A DNA stretch of 64,000 bases from CAG-791 sp963596015 (lineage in GTDB: Bacteria > Bacillota > Clostridia > Lachnospirales > Lachnospiraceae), in the NCBI GenBank assembly GCA_963596015.1, contig CAVBJS010000006.1, positions 1-64,000 on the forward strand, read 5' to 3'. Within the stretch, counting starts at the first letter, position 1. Every line of letters starts with the position of its first letter. This document shows, piece after piece, positions 40,511 to 49,793 of the stretch. The notes below the pieces were generated by a model. It was not told the DNA's origin, made no database searches, and was given only the letters and a program-made list of their open reading frames with translations. The translations under genes and the position numbers were made by a program.

Positions 40511-42058
40511 ATGAAGCACAGACCAGTAGTTTTGATGATCCTTGATGGCTATGGGCTCAATGACGGCAAAGAGGGAAATGCAGTGGCTATGGCCAAGACA
40601 CCGGTGATGGATGCACTGGAGAAGGAATATCCTTTTGTAAAGGGATATGCCAGCGGCATGGCAGTAGGTCTTCCGGATGGCCAGATGGGCAACTCCGAGG
40701 TAGGACATATGAACATGGGCGCAGGCCGCATTGTCTACCAGGAACTGACCAGGATCACCAAGGAGATTCAGGACGGCGATTTCTTTACCAATCCTGCACT
40801 GATGGGCGCTGTAGAGAATTGCAGGAAGAATGATTCCGCTATCCACTTCTTCGGTCTTCTGTCTGACGGCGGTGTGCACAGCCACATCGAGCACCTGTAT
40901 GCCCTGCTGGAGATGGCAAAGAAGAATGGCCTTAATAAGGTATATGTACACTGCTTCTTAGACGGCAGAGACACACCGCCTAAGAGCGGCATCGATTTCC
41001 TGGCAGCTTTAGAAGAGAAGATGAAGGAGATCGGCGTAGGCGAGATCGCTACCATCGAGGGTCGTTACTATGCAATGGATCGTGATAATAACTACGATCG
41101 CGTGCAGCTGGCTTACGATGCTATGGTAAAGGGCGAGGGCCAGATGGCAGAGAGCGCAGCCAAGGGCATTCAGGCCTCCTATGACAGAGAAGAGACCGAT
41201 GAGTTCGTAAAGCCTACCGTCATCGTAAAGGACGGCGCACCGGTGGCAAAGATCGCAGACGGTGATTCCGTAGTATTCTTTAACTTCCGTCCCGACAGAG
41301 CCAGAGAGATCACCCATTGCTTCTGCGATGATGACTTTGATAAGTTTGAGAGAGGCGCACGGGTGCAGACTGCATTTGTGACCTTTACAGACTATGATCC
41401 GCTGATCGTCAATAAGGAAGTAGCTTTCCACAAGGTAGAGCTGACCAATACCTTTGGTGAGTGGCTGGCAGCCCACGGCATGAAGCAGGCCCGCATCGCA
41501 GAGACCGAGAAGTATGCCCATGTTACCTTCTTCTTTAACGGCGGCGTGGAGCAGCCCAACGAGGGTGAGGATCGTGTGCTGGTAAATTCCCCTAAGGATG
41601 TGCCTACCTATGATCTGAAGCCCCAGATGAGTGCTTATGAAGTTTGCGATAAGCTGTGTGAGGCGATCCGTTCCGATAAGTATGACGTGATCATCATCAA
41701 CTTTGCTAACCCGGACATGGTAGGACATACCGGTGTCATCCCTGCAGCCATCAAGGCAGTAGAGGTAGTGGATGAGTGCGTAGCCAAGGCTGTAGATGCT
41801 ATCAAGGAAGTGGGCGGCACCATGTTTATCTGCGCTGACCATGGTAACTGCGACAAGATGGTGGATGAGGAGACCGGTGCACCTTATACCGCACATACCA
41901 CCAATCCCGTTCCCTTCATCCTGGTCAACTATGAGAAGGGCTATACCCTGCGGGAGGGCGGCTGCCTGGCAGATATCGTGCCTACCCTGATCGAGGTAAT
42001 GGGCATGGAGCAGCCGAAGGAAATGACCGGCAAGTCACTTCTGGTCAAGGAAGACTAA
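40511..42058 (+). CDS. gpmI: 2,3-bisphosphoglycerate-independent phosphoglycerate mutase
   Basis: A 515-residue manganese-dependent glycolytic enzyme. N-terminal MILDGYGLND (metal Asp) and the nucleophile serine in MGNSEVGHMNMGAGR (near residue 62). Phosphotransferase insert with DGGVHSH, HCFLDGRDTPPKSG and RYYAMDRDNNYDR. C-terminal metal ligands in NFANPDMVGHTG and CADHGNCDKM. The length is standard. Monocistronic with its own promoter. Together with PFK, glgA and malQ it completes the glycolysis/glycogen set in this window. Confidence 0.97.
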   Translation: MKHRPVVLMILDGYGLNDGKEGNAVAMAKTPVMDALEKEYPFVKGYASGMAVGLPDGQMGNSEVGHMNMGAGRIVYQELTRITKEIQDGDFFTNPALMGAVENCRKNDSAIHFFGLLSDGGVHSHIEHLYALLEMAKKNGLNKVYVHCFLDGRDTPPKSGIDFLAALEEKMKEIGVGEIATIEGRYYAMDRDNNYDRVQLAYDAMVKGEGQMAESAAKGIQASYDREETDEFVKPTVIVKDGAPVAKIADGDSVVFFNFRPDRAREITHCFCDDDFDKFERGARVQTAFVTFTDYDPLIVNKEVAFHKVELTNTFGEWLAAHGMKQARIAETEKYAHVTFFFNGGVEQPNEGEDRVLVNSPKDVPTYDLKPQMSAYEVCDKLCEAIRSDKYDVIIINFANPDMVGHTGVIPAAIKAVEVVDECVAKAVDAIKEVGGTMFICADHGNCDKMVDEETGAPYTAHTTNPVPFILVNYEKGYTLREGGCLADIVPTLIEVMGMEQPKEMTGKSLLVKED

Positions 42059-42094
42059 TAGTACCGACAGCAGATCATATTTTTTGATTAGCTG

Positions 42095-42123
42095 TTGGAA
42101 AGCCGCGTTTTATATGATATAAT
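42095..42123 (+). promoter_or_regulatory. Promoter of tig
   Basis: TTGGAA (42095-42100), 17-bp spacer, TATAAT (42118-42123) with TGA ahead, giving an extended -10. A TTG reading at 42095 is part of this -35 box and is not a start codon. Confidence 0.85.
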
Positions 42124-42166
42124 CGTCGTAATTGTGTTTCAGACAAGCAGGAGGATAGATAGAAAA

Positions 42167-43453
42167 ATGAGCGTTAGCGTAGAAAAATTAGAGCACAGCA
42201 TGGCAAAACTCACCATTGAAGTTTCTGCAGAGACCTTCGAGCAGGCAATCGAGAAGACCTATCAGAAGCAGAAGAATAACATCAGCGTTCCCGGTTTCCG
42301 TAAGGGTAAGGTACCGCGCAAGCTGATCGAGAAGACCTACGGCGTAGGTGTTTTCTATGAGGATGCTGCCAATGATGTGATCAACAGCACATATCCCCAG
42401 GAAGCTGAGGACTGCGGCGAAGATATCGTATCTGCACCTAAGATCTCTGTAACGCAGATCGAGGCAGGCAAGCCCTTCATCTATACAGCAGAAGTTGCTT
42501 TAAAGCCCCCGGTGAGCCTGGGCAAGTACAAGGGCATCGAGGTAGAGAAGAAGGATGTTACTGTTTCCGATGAAGAGGTAGAGGCAGAGCTTAAGAAGGA
42601 GCAGGAGAAGAACGCTAAGTACAGCGATGTAACAGACCGCGCTGTTAAGGATGGCGATATGATCACGCTTGACTTCGAAGGCTTTGTAGACGGTGAGGCT
42701 TTCCAGGGCGGCAGAGGCGACAGCTATCCGCTGACCATCGGTTCCCACTCCTTCATTCCCGGCTTCGAAGAGCAGCTGGTAGGTGCTGAGATCGGCGTAG
42801 AGAAGGACATCAATGTGAAGTTCCCGGAGGATTATCAGGCTGAGGAGCTTAAGGGCAAGGATGCTACCTTCAAGTGCACCGTTAAGAGCATTCGTGAGAA
42901 GACTCTCCCTGAGCTGAACGATGAGTTCGCAGATGATGTTTCTGAGTTTGACACTCTGGATGCTTATAAGGAAGACATTAAGAGCAAGCTTAGCGTAAAG
43001 AAGGAAGAAGAAGCTAAGAATGCCAAGGAGAATGCAGTTATCGACGCTATCATCGCAGATGCTTCCATGGAGCTGCCTGAGCCTATGGTAGAGGCACAGC
43101 AGAACCAGATGATCGATGAGTTCGCACAGAGAATGCAGATGCAGGGTCTTTCCATCGACCAGTACTTCCAGTATACCGGTTCTTCCAGAGAGAAGATGGC
43201 TGAGGAGATCAAGCCCCAGGCTGAGAAGAGAATCAAGACCCGCCTTGTATTAGAGCAGGTTGTTAAGGATGAGAATATCGAGGCCTCCGAGGAAGATTTC
43301 GAGGCTGAGGTACAGAAGATGGCTGATTCCTACAAGATGGAAGCAGACAAGATCAAGAGCTTCTTTGATGAGAAGAGCAAGGCTCAGCTGATGCAGGATC
43401 TGGCAGTACAGAAGGCAGTAACCTTCGTAACAGACGCTGCAAAAGAAAAGTAA
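42167..43453 (+). CDS. tig: Trigger factor
   Basis: A 428-residue ribosome-bound chaperone and peptidyl-prolyl isomerase. N-terminal ribosome-binding tail with GFRKGKVPRKLIEK (about 43-56), FKBP-type isomerase domain (about 150-235, MITLDFEGFVDGEAFQGG), and a long helical C-terminal domain rich in Lys and Glu. The codon use (very biased, AAG/GAG, GCA) fits high expression. Followed by clpP and clpX, the usual clostridial order. Confidence 0.97.
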   Translation: MSVSVEKLEHSMAKLTIEVSAETFEQAIEKTYQKQKNNISVPGFRKGKVPRKLIEKTYGVGVFYEDAANDVINSTYPQEAEDCGEDIVSAPKISVTQIEAGKPFIYTAEVALKPPVSLGKYKGIEVEKKDVTVSDEEVEAELKKEQEKNAKYSDVTDRAVKDGDMITLDFEGFVDGEAFQGGRGDSYPLTIGSHSFIPGFEEQLVGAEIGVEKDINVKFPEDYQAEELKGKDATFKCTVKSIREKTLPELNDEFADDVSEFDTLDAYKEDIKSKLSVKKEEEAKNAKENAVIDAIIADASMELPEPMVEAQQNQMIDEFAQRMQMQGLSIDQYFQYTGSSREKMAEEIKPQAEKRIKTRLVLEQVVKDENIEASEEDFEAEVQKMADSYKMEADKIKSFFDEKSKAQLMQDLAVQKAVTFVTDAAKEK

Positions 43454-43475
43454 GATTTCATTCTAAGGCTTATAG

Positions 43476-43522
43476 CGCCGTTTATGCTTTTCACATGGGA
43501 GGCGTAAACGGCGTTGTCGTTT
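43476..43522 (+). terminator. Terminator of tig
   Basis: CGCCGTTTATGC (43476-43487) pairs with GCGTAAACGGCG (43502-43513), with one G-T pair, then TTGTCGTTT. The T run is imperfect. Confidence 0.6.
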
Positions 43523-43538
43523 AAAAAAGGAATGAAAA

Positions 43539-43675
43539 GTTTGCAGGAAATCCTCGATAGCATTTCCTGCAAACGGCATCGATGAGGGGGGACGTCACCG
43601 ATGTATATCATATCGGAGAATTCGCCTGGGCGAGATTCTCCTCACGATGCCGCAGTAAACTACGGCAAGAAAGGA
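43539..43675 (+). repeat. Full hairpin cassette A-B-C-D before clpP
   Basis: A 43539-43574 (GTTTGCAGGAAAT arm, CGAT loop, one C-C mismatch). B 43577-43603 (CATCGATG/CACCGATG, loop diverged to a G run). C 43615-43641. D 43648-43667 (one arm altered, TACGGCA). AGAAAGGA at 43668-43675 precedes the ATG at 43682. Confidence 0.87.
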
Positions 43676-43681
43676 AAAAGT

Positions 43682-44284
43682 ATGGCAAGTTTTATTCCCT
43701 ATGTCATTGAGCAGACCGGTAGCGGTGAGCGTTCTTATGATATCTATTCTCGTTTGCTGAAGGAGAGGATCATTTTCCTGGGAGATCAGGTTAATGATCA
43801 GACCGCAGAGCTGATCGTGGCACAGCTTCTGTTCTTAGAGGGTGAGGACCCGGAAAAGGATATCCAGTTCTATATCAACAGCCCCGGCGGATCCATTTCC
43901 GCAGGTATGGCCATCTATGATACCATGAATTTCGTAAAGTGCGATGTCTCCACCATCTGCGTGGGCATGGCAGCCAGCATGGGATCCTTCCTGTTGGCCG
44001 GCGGTACCAAGGGCAAGCGTTATGCGCTTCCCAATTCCGAGATCCTGATCCACCAGCCGCTTGGCGGAACAGAGGGACAGGCTTCCGATATCGCCATTCA
44101 GGCAGCCCACATGGCACGCATTAAAGAGAAGATGAATCGTCTGTTGGCACAGAATACCGGCAACAGCTATGAGCAGCTGGTAAAGGATACCGACCGCGAT
44201 AACTGGATGACTGCCCAGGAAGCACTGGAGTATGGTCTGATCGACCACATTTATACTACACGTAAAGAGATGGAGCAGGCATAA
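43682..44284 (+). CDS. clpP: ATP-dependent Clp protease proteolytic subunit
   Basis: A 200-residue serine peptidase. N-terminus MASFIPYVIEQTGSGERSYDIYSRLLKERIIFLG is typical, with the axial loop following. Catalytic Ser in VGMAASMGSF (near residue 102), His in ILIHQP (near 127), and Asp near 176 in KDTDRDNWM. In-frame codons upstream (from 43601) read through hairpins C and D and are rejected. Followed by clpX after 77 nt with another C-D cassette between. Confidence 0.97.
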   Translation: MASFIPYVIEQTGSGERSYDIYSRLLKERIIFLGDQVNDQTAELIVAQLLFLEGEDPEKDIQFYINSPGGSISAGMAIYDTMNFVKCDVSTICVGMAASMGSFLLAGGTKGKRYALPNSEILIHQPLGGTEGQASDIAIQAAHMARIKEKMNRLLAQNTGNSYEQLVKDTDRDNWMTAQEALEYGLIDHIYTTRKEMEQA

Positions 44285-44292
44285 GCGGTGGA

Positions 44293-44352
44293 GGAGAATT
44301 CGCCTGCGCGAAATTCTCCTCGTGCTGCCGCAATAAATTGCGGCAGGGAAAG
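44293..44352 (+). repeat. Cassette C-D between clpP and clpX
   Basis: C 44293-44319 has the canonical arms GGAGAATTCGC and GCGAAATTCTCC. D 44325-44346 is CTGCCGCAA/TTGCGGCAG, with complementary changes extending the stem, followed by GGAAAGGAAAG and the ATG at 44362. A and B are absent. Confidence 0.88.
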
Positions 44353-44361
44353 GAAAGAACT

Positions 44362-45651
44362 ATGTCAGATTACAGAAAGATGGAGCCGGGGGGACCTCGC
44401 AGGTGCTCTTTCTGCAACCGAACAGAGAAGCAGGTGAGAAAGCTGATTGCAGGGCCGGAAGGCGTTTTTATCTGCGATGAGTGTGTATCTATCTGCGCAG
44501 ATATTCTGGATGAGGAGCTGGAGGAGGATGAACAGCTGGATGCGCAGGAAAGCGCAGCACAGATCAATCTCTTAAAGCCTGCACAGATCAAGGAATTTCT
44601 GGATGAATACGTGATCGGACAGGAAGAGGCCAAAAAGGTGCTGTCCGTCGCTGTTTATAATCATTACAAGAGAGTCAAGGCTCCTAATCTGGGTGACGGG
44701 GTAGAATTGCAAAAGAGCAATATCCTGATGCTGGGGCCTACCGGCTCCGGTAAGACGTACCTGGCACAGACACTGGCTAAGATCATCAATGTGCCCTTTG
44801 CTATTGCAGATGCCACGACGCTGACAGAAGCCGGCTATGTAGGTGAGGATGTAGAGAACATTCTGCTTAAGCTGATCCAGGCGGCAGATTACAATATAGA
44901 GCGGGCACAGCTGGGCATCATCTATATCGATGAGATCGACAAGATCAGCAAGAAGGGTGAGAATGTATCCATCACCAGAGATGTGTCCGGTGAAGGTGTA
45001 CAGCAGGCTCTCCTTAAGATCGTAGAGGGAACCGTCGCTTCCGTGCCGCCCCAGGGGGGACGCAAGCATCCTCACCAGGAGCTGATTCAGATCGACACCT
45101 CCAATATCCTCTTTATCTGCGGCGGTGCTTTTGACGGATTGGACAAGATCATAGATGCCAGACTGGATCATCGTTCCATGGGCTTTAGCGCAGCCGTAGA
45201 GAGCAAGTCCAATAAGGACATCGGCCGTCTCCTCCATGAGGTAATGCCCCAGGATCTGGTGAAATTCGGCATTATCCCTGAGTTTATCGGCCGTGTGCCT
45301 ATCTGCATTTCTCTGGAGGGGCTTGATAAGCAGGCATTGGTCCGCATTATGAAGGAGCCCAAGAATGCGCTGGTAAAACAGTACCAGAGGCTTCTTGCCT
45401 TCGATCATGTTAAACTTACCTTTGATGATGATGCGATAGAGGCTATTGCCGAGCAGGCCATAGAGCGAAAGACAGGTGCCAGAGGACTGCGCGCCATCAT
45501 GGAGCATACCATGATGGATGTTATGTTTGACATTCCTTCCGATGAGACTATCTCGGAGTGCATCGTCACCAAGAGCGCCGCAGAGGGTACGGGCAAGCCT
45601 TTGATCGTCCATGACGAGTCCGAGAAACCCCGGTTAAAGGAAGCAAAATAG
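44362..45651 (+). CDS. clpX: ATP-dependent Clp protease ATP-binding subunit ClpX
   Basis: A 429-residue AAA+ unfoldase. N-terminal four-cysteine zinc finger (CSFC and CDEC, about residues 13-39). Walker A GPTGSGKT, pore-proximal GYVGEDVE, Walker B IIYIDEIDKI, ClpP-contact loop SMGFSAAVES (MGF in place of the usual IGF/LGF), sensor arginine near KTGARGLRAIME. Standard length. An in-frame ATG at 44338 overlaps hairpin D and is rejected. Confidence 0.97.
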   Translation: MSDYRKMEPGGPRRCSFCNRTEKQVRKLIAGPEGVFICDECVSICADILDEELEEDEQLDAQESAAQINLLKPAQIKEFLDEYVIGQEEAKKVLSVAVYNHYKRVKAPNLGDGVELQKSNILMLGPTGSGKTYLAQTLAKIINVPFAIADATTLTEAGYVGEDVENILLKLIQAADYNIERAQLGIIYIDEIDKISKKGENVSITRDVSGEGVQQALLKIVEGTVASVPPQGGRKHPHQELIQIDTSNILFICGGAFDGLDKIIDARLDHRSMGFSAAVESKSNKDIGRLLHEVMPQDLVKFGIIPEFIGRVPICISLEGLDKQALVRIMKEPKNALVKQYQRLLAFDHVKLTFDDDAIEAIAEQAIERKTGARGLRAIMEHTMMDVMFDIPSDETISECIVTKSAAEGTGKPLIVHDESEKPRLKEAK

Positions 45652-45800
45652 AGCTTTCCGCTCTCCGGGCAGACATCAGAAAATAACAGAAGAATAGAAC
45701 AGAAAAAGCGCACACAGGCGGTAAGTCCTGGCGCTGCTTTAGTTACGCAGGGGGCAGTCAGGACTGGCTGTCCCCTGTTGCATTTCAGAAAGAGGAAGCA

Positions 45801-46469
45801 ATGGTCATTAAAAGTGTAAATCTGGAAACGGTCTGCGGCATTACCAGCAAGCTGCCCCGTCATGAGGCACCGGAATTTGCTTTTGCAGGAAAGAGTAATG
45901 TGGGAAAGTCCACCCTGATCAACGGCCTGATGAACCGGAAGTCCTATGCCCGCACCAGCGCCCAGCCCGGTAAGACCCAGACCATCAATTATTACAATAT
46001 CAACGATACCTTTTATCTGGTAGATCTGCCCGGTTACGGCTATGCCACGGCCGGGGAAGAGGTCCGTATCCAATGGGGTAAGATGATCGAAAACTACCTT
46101 CATACCAGTCCCAGCCTGACGGTGGTATTCCTGCTCATCGATATTCGTCACGAGCCTTCCGCCAATGATGTACTGATGTATGACTGGATCCTGCAGGCAG
46201 GTTTTCGCCCCGTGATCATCGCCACCAAGGCAGATAAGATCAAACGAAGCCAGCTGGCCAAACAGCAGAAAATGATCCGCGAGACACTGCTTACTAAAAG
46301 CACAGTCCACGCTGCCAGTGGCACCGGTGCAGGGCAGCTGACGATCTTTCCCTATTCCGGATTATCCAAGGCCGGGAGAGAAGAGATCTATGATTTCCTG
46401 GATCAGTGTATGATGCAGGAAACAGAAGGAGAAGAGAACACGCAAGTCGTGACAGAACCTTTGCAGTGA
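45801..46469 (+). CDS. engB: Ribosome biogenesis GTPase EngB (YsxC)
   Basis: A 222-residue GTPase for late 50S assembly. G1 AGKSNVGKSTLINGL, G2 region RTSAQPGKTQTINYYN, G3 DLPGYGYA, G4 ATKADK, G5 near FPYSGLSK. The family is about 195-200 residues; the C-terminal 20 residues here are an acidic extension. It follows clpX as usual (lon is missing between them). RBS AGAAAGAGGAAG. A GC-rich inverted structure (CAGGGG/CCCCTG) lies in the 150-nt gap. Confidence 0.95.
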   Translation: MVIKSVNLETVCGITSKLPRHEAPEFAFAGKSNVGKSTLINGLMNRKSYARTSAQPGKTQTINYYNINDTFYLVDLPGYGYATAGEEVRIQWGKMIENYLHTSPSLTVVFLLIDIRHEPSANDVLMYDWILQAGFRPVIIATKADKIKRSQLAKQQKMIRETLLTKSTVHAASGTGAGQLTIFPYSGLSKAGREEIYDFLDQCMMQETEGEENTQVVTEPLQ

Positions 46470-46663
46470 TAGGTTTTATGCAAAACTTACAGCAGAGAAA
46501 GAAGAGCATTCGCAGCTTGCGGCAGAGCCTTTAAAGTAGTATTCTCGGCAGAAGGCGAGGTACATGCGAGGCTTGGTCAGAGCATGATAAATTAAGAAAT
46601 CTGAAAGCAGCACCGGAACATAACACAGTACAGGAGAGGTATAAGACCCGGGAAGGAGTCGCT

Positions 46664-47299
46664 ATGGAAAATGCAAGGCAGGATGAAATTATCAAAAAAG
46701 CAAAAGTGATCAAGGCCAACCGAATGGCAGGGGCTTTTATCTGGATGATCTTAGGCATTATATTGCTGTTCTGGCCGGAAAGCTCCATGATCACCTTAAG
46801 TAAGCTGATCGGTCTGGTGCTGACCGTGATAGGCGTTGGCATTGTGATCCTTTATTTCTGGAATCATGATGGTCTTCTGACCAGTTATCTCCAATTGACA
46901 TTTGGCGTCATCATCGGTGCCGTAGGTCTGTGGATCTGCTGGAAACCGGCCCAGCTGGTGGAGCTGATCCCGACTATTTTCGGTATCATCGTATTGATCA
47001 ATGGTCTTTCCGATCTGAGCCAGACCTTTGCGTTGGGCAAGCAGAAATATGACAGATGGTGGATCTCACTGCTGATCGCGGTAGCTACCTTGCTGCTGGG
47101 GTGCGTACTGATCTTCAAGCCCTTTGGTATCGCCAAGTTTATCACCCGGGTGATCGGTGTGGTGCTGATCTTCAACGGTATCTCCGATCTTTGGATCATT
47201 TCCCGGCTTTCTTACGAAGTAAAGACAGCCAGACAGGACGCAGAGGCCATTGCGGTAGAGGGCACCTTCGTGGATGAGAATGGAAGGGAAGTAAAGTAG
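46664..47299 (+). CDS. HdeD/DUF308 family membrane protein
   Basis: A 211-residue membrane protein with six helices in pairs (from residue 22 to 178), the DUF308 repeat pattern: GAFIWMILGIILLFWPESSMITLSKLIGLVLTVIGV and later ISLLIAVATLLLGCVLIFKPFG. The short C-terminal tail is charged. The family includes the acid-resistance protein HdeD, but function in Firmicutes is not defined. RBS GGGAAGGAG. Not obviously in an operon with engB (195-nt gap). Confidence 0.85.
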   Translation: MENARQDEIIKKAKVIKANRMAGAFIWMILGIILLFWPESSMITLSKLIGLVLTVIGVGIVILYFWNHDGLLTSYLQLTFGVIIGAVGLWICWKPAQLVELIPTIFGIIVLINGLSDLSQTFALGKQKYDRWWISLLIAVATLLLGCVLIFKPFGIAKFITRVIGVVLIFNGISDLWIISRLSYEVKTARQDAEAIAVEGTFVDENGREVK

Positions 47300-47315
47300 A
47301 GCAGCATCTTTGCGA

Positions 47316-47369
47316 GTTACAGTTCAGATGACACCCTGCCGCCTGGCCGGCGTCTGTACTGTAACTTTT
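47316..47369 (+). terminator. Terminator of the DUF308 gene
   Basis: GTTACAGT (47316-47323) pairs with ACTGTAAC (47358-47365), with GC-rich inner pairing, followed by TTTT. Confidence 0.65.
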
Positions 47370-47376
47370 ATGTCAG

Positions 47377-47434
47377 TGTCCTATATTTATTATCCGTAGG
47401 TAGCAGGACACAAGCAGGGGAGCTATGGTATACT
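47377..47434 (+). promoter_or_regulatory. Extended -10 promoter with upstream inverted repeat
   Basis: TGGTATACT (47426-47434) is an extended -10. TGTCCT (47377-47382) and AGGACA (47405-47410) form an inverted repeat across the -35 region, a possible operator for the Tim44-like gene. Confidence 0.4.
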
Positions 47435-47547
47435 GAATCAAAAGAAGGGTGCAGGACAGACGGCGCCCAGTGGTAGCCGGTATGCGACGCAGACGCCGCA
47501 GGGGATGCCAGTTGATAAAAGAAAGCGTCTGGGGAAGGAAACGGTGT

Positions 47548-48642
47548 ATGAAGAGGGAGAAGAGGCGCGGCAAAAGAGGCCTGTCATTGTGGATCCTTCT
47601 GGCGGCCATGCTGGTCATTCTGATCGGCGGCATGGATAAGAGAGATGTCAGTGCGGGATTCGGAGATTACAATGACTACGACAGCGGCGATTGGGGTAGT
47701 TCAGACTCCTATGACTGGGGCAGTGATTACGATTACGACAGCGGCAGTGATTATTATTACAGCAGCTCAGACTATGATGGGGATGACGGCGGTGGCTTTT
47801 CCATCGTGGTAATCGTGGTGATCATCATAATCATCTATAGCGTTGTAAGTGCCAAAAAGAATACAGGCAAGGGCGGCCAGAGTACGCCGGCCAAGGGCCT
47901 TGTGAAGCAGCACAGTGATGAGTTTGATGCAAAGACCTTCCCGAACCGGGACAAGGAGATCGCAGCCCTTCTGCAGGAGACAGATCCCAATTTCTCTGCA
48001 GACGATTTCATCGTTTTCGTAAAGAATGTTTACATGGATATTCAGGATGCATGGTGTAAGCGCGATCTGTCACCGGTAAGAGCTATCCTGCACGAGAATC
48101 TCTATGCACAGACGGAGAAGCAGGTAGAGAAGAAGAAGTCCGAGGGTGTTATCAATGCTTTAGAGAGTATTGCTATCTGCACTTCCCATATGACCAGTGC
48201 CCGCAGGGATGACGAGTACGAATACATCGGTGTTTACCTGGTAGCGAAGATGATCGATTATCAGTACAAGGAAGATACCAAGGAAGTCATCCGTGGTAAT
48301 AAGACCACCCGTTGGGAACTGGCTTACCGCATGCGCTTTATGCGTGCAAGAGGTTCACAGACAGCAGACGGTGACAAGACCCAGGCACACCTTTGCCCCA
48401 ACTGTGGCGCAGCATTGCCGGCAGGTGCTTCTGTGGTTTGCCCTTATTGCGGATCCAATGTCAATACCACCAAGACCGGTTGGGTATTGTGTGAATTCCA
48501 GACTGTCCGCAAGGATATGAAGGATGAAGGCATCTCCTGGAAGAGCGAGAAGGATAAGGCAAGAGAAGCTGCCGTAAAGGCTGCCAAGGAAGCAGCAAAG
48601 AAGGCACAGCAGGATGCCGATAAGGACGACAGTCAGCAGTAA
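47548..48642 (+). CDS. Tim44-like domain membrane protein with zinc ribbon
   Basis: A 364-residue protein. A basic N-terminus (MKREKRRGKRG) and a helix (about 12-28) act as signal anchor; residues 30-75 are Asp/Tyr/Ser/Gly-rich (DYDSGSDYYYSSSDYD type). A second helix (FSIVVIVVIIIIIYSVV) follows, then a Tim44-like domain (about 110-245, with NRDKEIAALLQETDPNFSADDFIVFVKNVY). A zinc ribbon CPNC-CPYC lies near 292-312 and a Lys/Ala-rich tail ends the protein. Firmicute proteins of this layout have no defined function. Start after AAGGAA; in-frame codons upstream of 47548 are rejected. Confidence 0.82.
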   Translation: MKREKRRGKRGLSLWILLAAMLVILIGGMDKRDVSAGFGDYNDYDSGDWGSSDSYDWGSDYDYDSGSDYYYSSSDYDGDDGGGFSIVVIVVIIIIIYSVVSAKKNTGKGGQSTPAKGLVKQHSDEFDAKTFPNRDKEIAALLQETDPNFSADDFIVFVKNVYMDIQDAWCKRDLSPVRAILHENLYAQTEKQVEKKKSEGVINALESIAICTSHMTSARRDDEYEYIGVYLVAKMIDYQYKEDTKEVIRGNKTTRWELAYRMRFMRARGSQTADGDKTQAHLCPNCGAALPAGASVVCPYCGSNVNTTKTGWVLCEFQTVRKDMKDEGISWKSEKDKAREAAVKAAKEAAKKAQQDADKDDSQQ

Positions 48643-48675
48643 GATAGTATAGGACTCTATACAGCAGATAAAGAA

Positions 48676-48721
48676 CACCAAAACCCATATTTCTGCATGT
48701 TTGCAAAATATGGGTTTTGGT
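48676..48721. terminator. Symmetric terminator-like hairpin
   Basis: ACCAAAACCCATATT (48677-48691) pairs with AATATGGGTTTTGGT (48707-48721). The stem is perfect but the T run is inside the arm rather than after it. Confidence 0.65.
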
Positions 48722-48857
48722 ATGTTATGTTGTTACGGCAGTGGATATGATCAGTATTTAAAAATGAAACGTTGCGTAAGAATGCCGGACTGTTAATGTA
48801 ACGGATCAACGAAACTAGAAGGGGGAGTACTGCCGGATACAGGCAGGAAAGAAGTAT

Positions 48858-49793
48858 ATGAAGATCGTTTTTTTAGATGCCAATTCCATCGGAACGGATA
48901 TTGATCTTTCTGATTTTTACCAATTGGGAGAGGTGGTTTGCTACGGATATACACAGGAATCTGAAGTGCCGGAGCGAGTTTACGATGCAGATGTGGTTAT
49001 TGTAAATAAAACAGAGGTAAATGCCAAAACCATAGGGGAAGCACCGAATTTAAAGTTGATATGCGTGACGGCCACCGGCACCAATAACCTGGATAAAGCG
49101 TTTCTGGATCAGCGGGGCATTGCATGGAGAAATGTGGCAGGCTACTCCACGGAAAATGTGGCACAGCACACCTTTGCGCTGTTATTCTACCTGTTAGAAA
49201 AGATGAGCTATTACGACGACTATGTCAAATCCGGCCGCTATGAAAATGATCGGTCATTCACCCATTTTTCCAATGTATTTCACGAGCTGAGCGGAATGAC
49301 CTGGGGCATCATCGGTTTGGGCAATATCGGTCGTCGTGTGGCGGACATTGCCAAAGCGTTCGGCTGCCATGTGATCTACTATTCCACCTCCGGCAAACAC
49401 GAAGAGGAAGGTTATGAGAGAGTAGATTTTGATACGTTGTTAACGACATCCGACATCGTGTCTGTGCATGCGCCTTTAAATGACGATACCTTGGATCTGA
49501 TGGACAAAGAAGCCTTTGCAAAGATGAAGAACAGCGCCATCTTTATCAATGTAGGTCGAGGCCCCATTGTGGTGGAGCAGGACCTGGCGGATGCCCTGAA
49601 CAATGGTCAGATTGCAGCAGCGGGACTGGATGTACTGCGGCAGGAGCCCATGGCGTCTGACAATCCCTTAGGAAAGATCAAGGACAGCACCAGATTGATC
49701 ATCACCCCCCATATTGCCTGGGCCAGCATCGAAACCCGTACCCGGCTGATGAAGATCATCTGGGGACAGATCCGGGATTTCTTTCAGGAATAG
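48858..49793 (+). CDS. D-2-hydroxyacid dehydrogenase
   Basis: A 311-residue NAD-dependent dehydrogenase. The Rossmann loop is GIIGLGNIGRRVADIAKAFG. The catalytic set reads Arg in INVGRGPIV, Glu in DVLRQEPM, and His in ITPHIAWAS. The N-terminal CVTATGTNNLDKAFLDQRGI is similar to hydroxypyruvate/glycerate dehydrogenases. A partial D-like hairpin (TGCCG...CAGGCA) precedes GGAAAGAAG and the start. A cassette begins exactly at its last base. Confidence 0.9.
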   Translation: MKIVFLDANSIGTDIDLSDFYQLGEVVCYGYTQESEVPERVYDADVVIVNKTEVNAKTIGEAPNLKLICVTATGTNNLDKAFLDQRGIAWRNVAGYSTENVAQHTFALLFYLLEKMSYYDDYVKSGRYENDRSFTHFSNVFHELSGMTWGIIGLGNIGRRVADIAKAFGCHVIYYSTSGKHEEEGYERVDFDTLLTTSDIVSVHAPLNDDTLDLMDKEAFAKMKNSAIFINVGRGPIVVEQDLADALNNGQIAAAGLDVLRQEPMASDNPLGKIKDSTRLIITPHIAWASIETRTRLMKIIWGQIRDFFQE

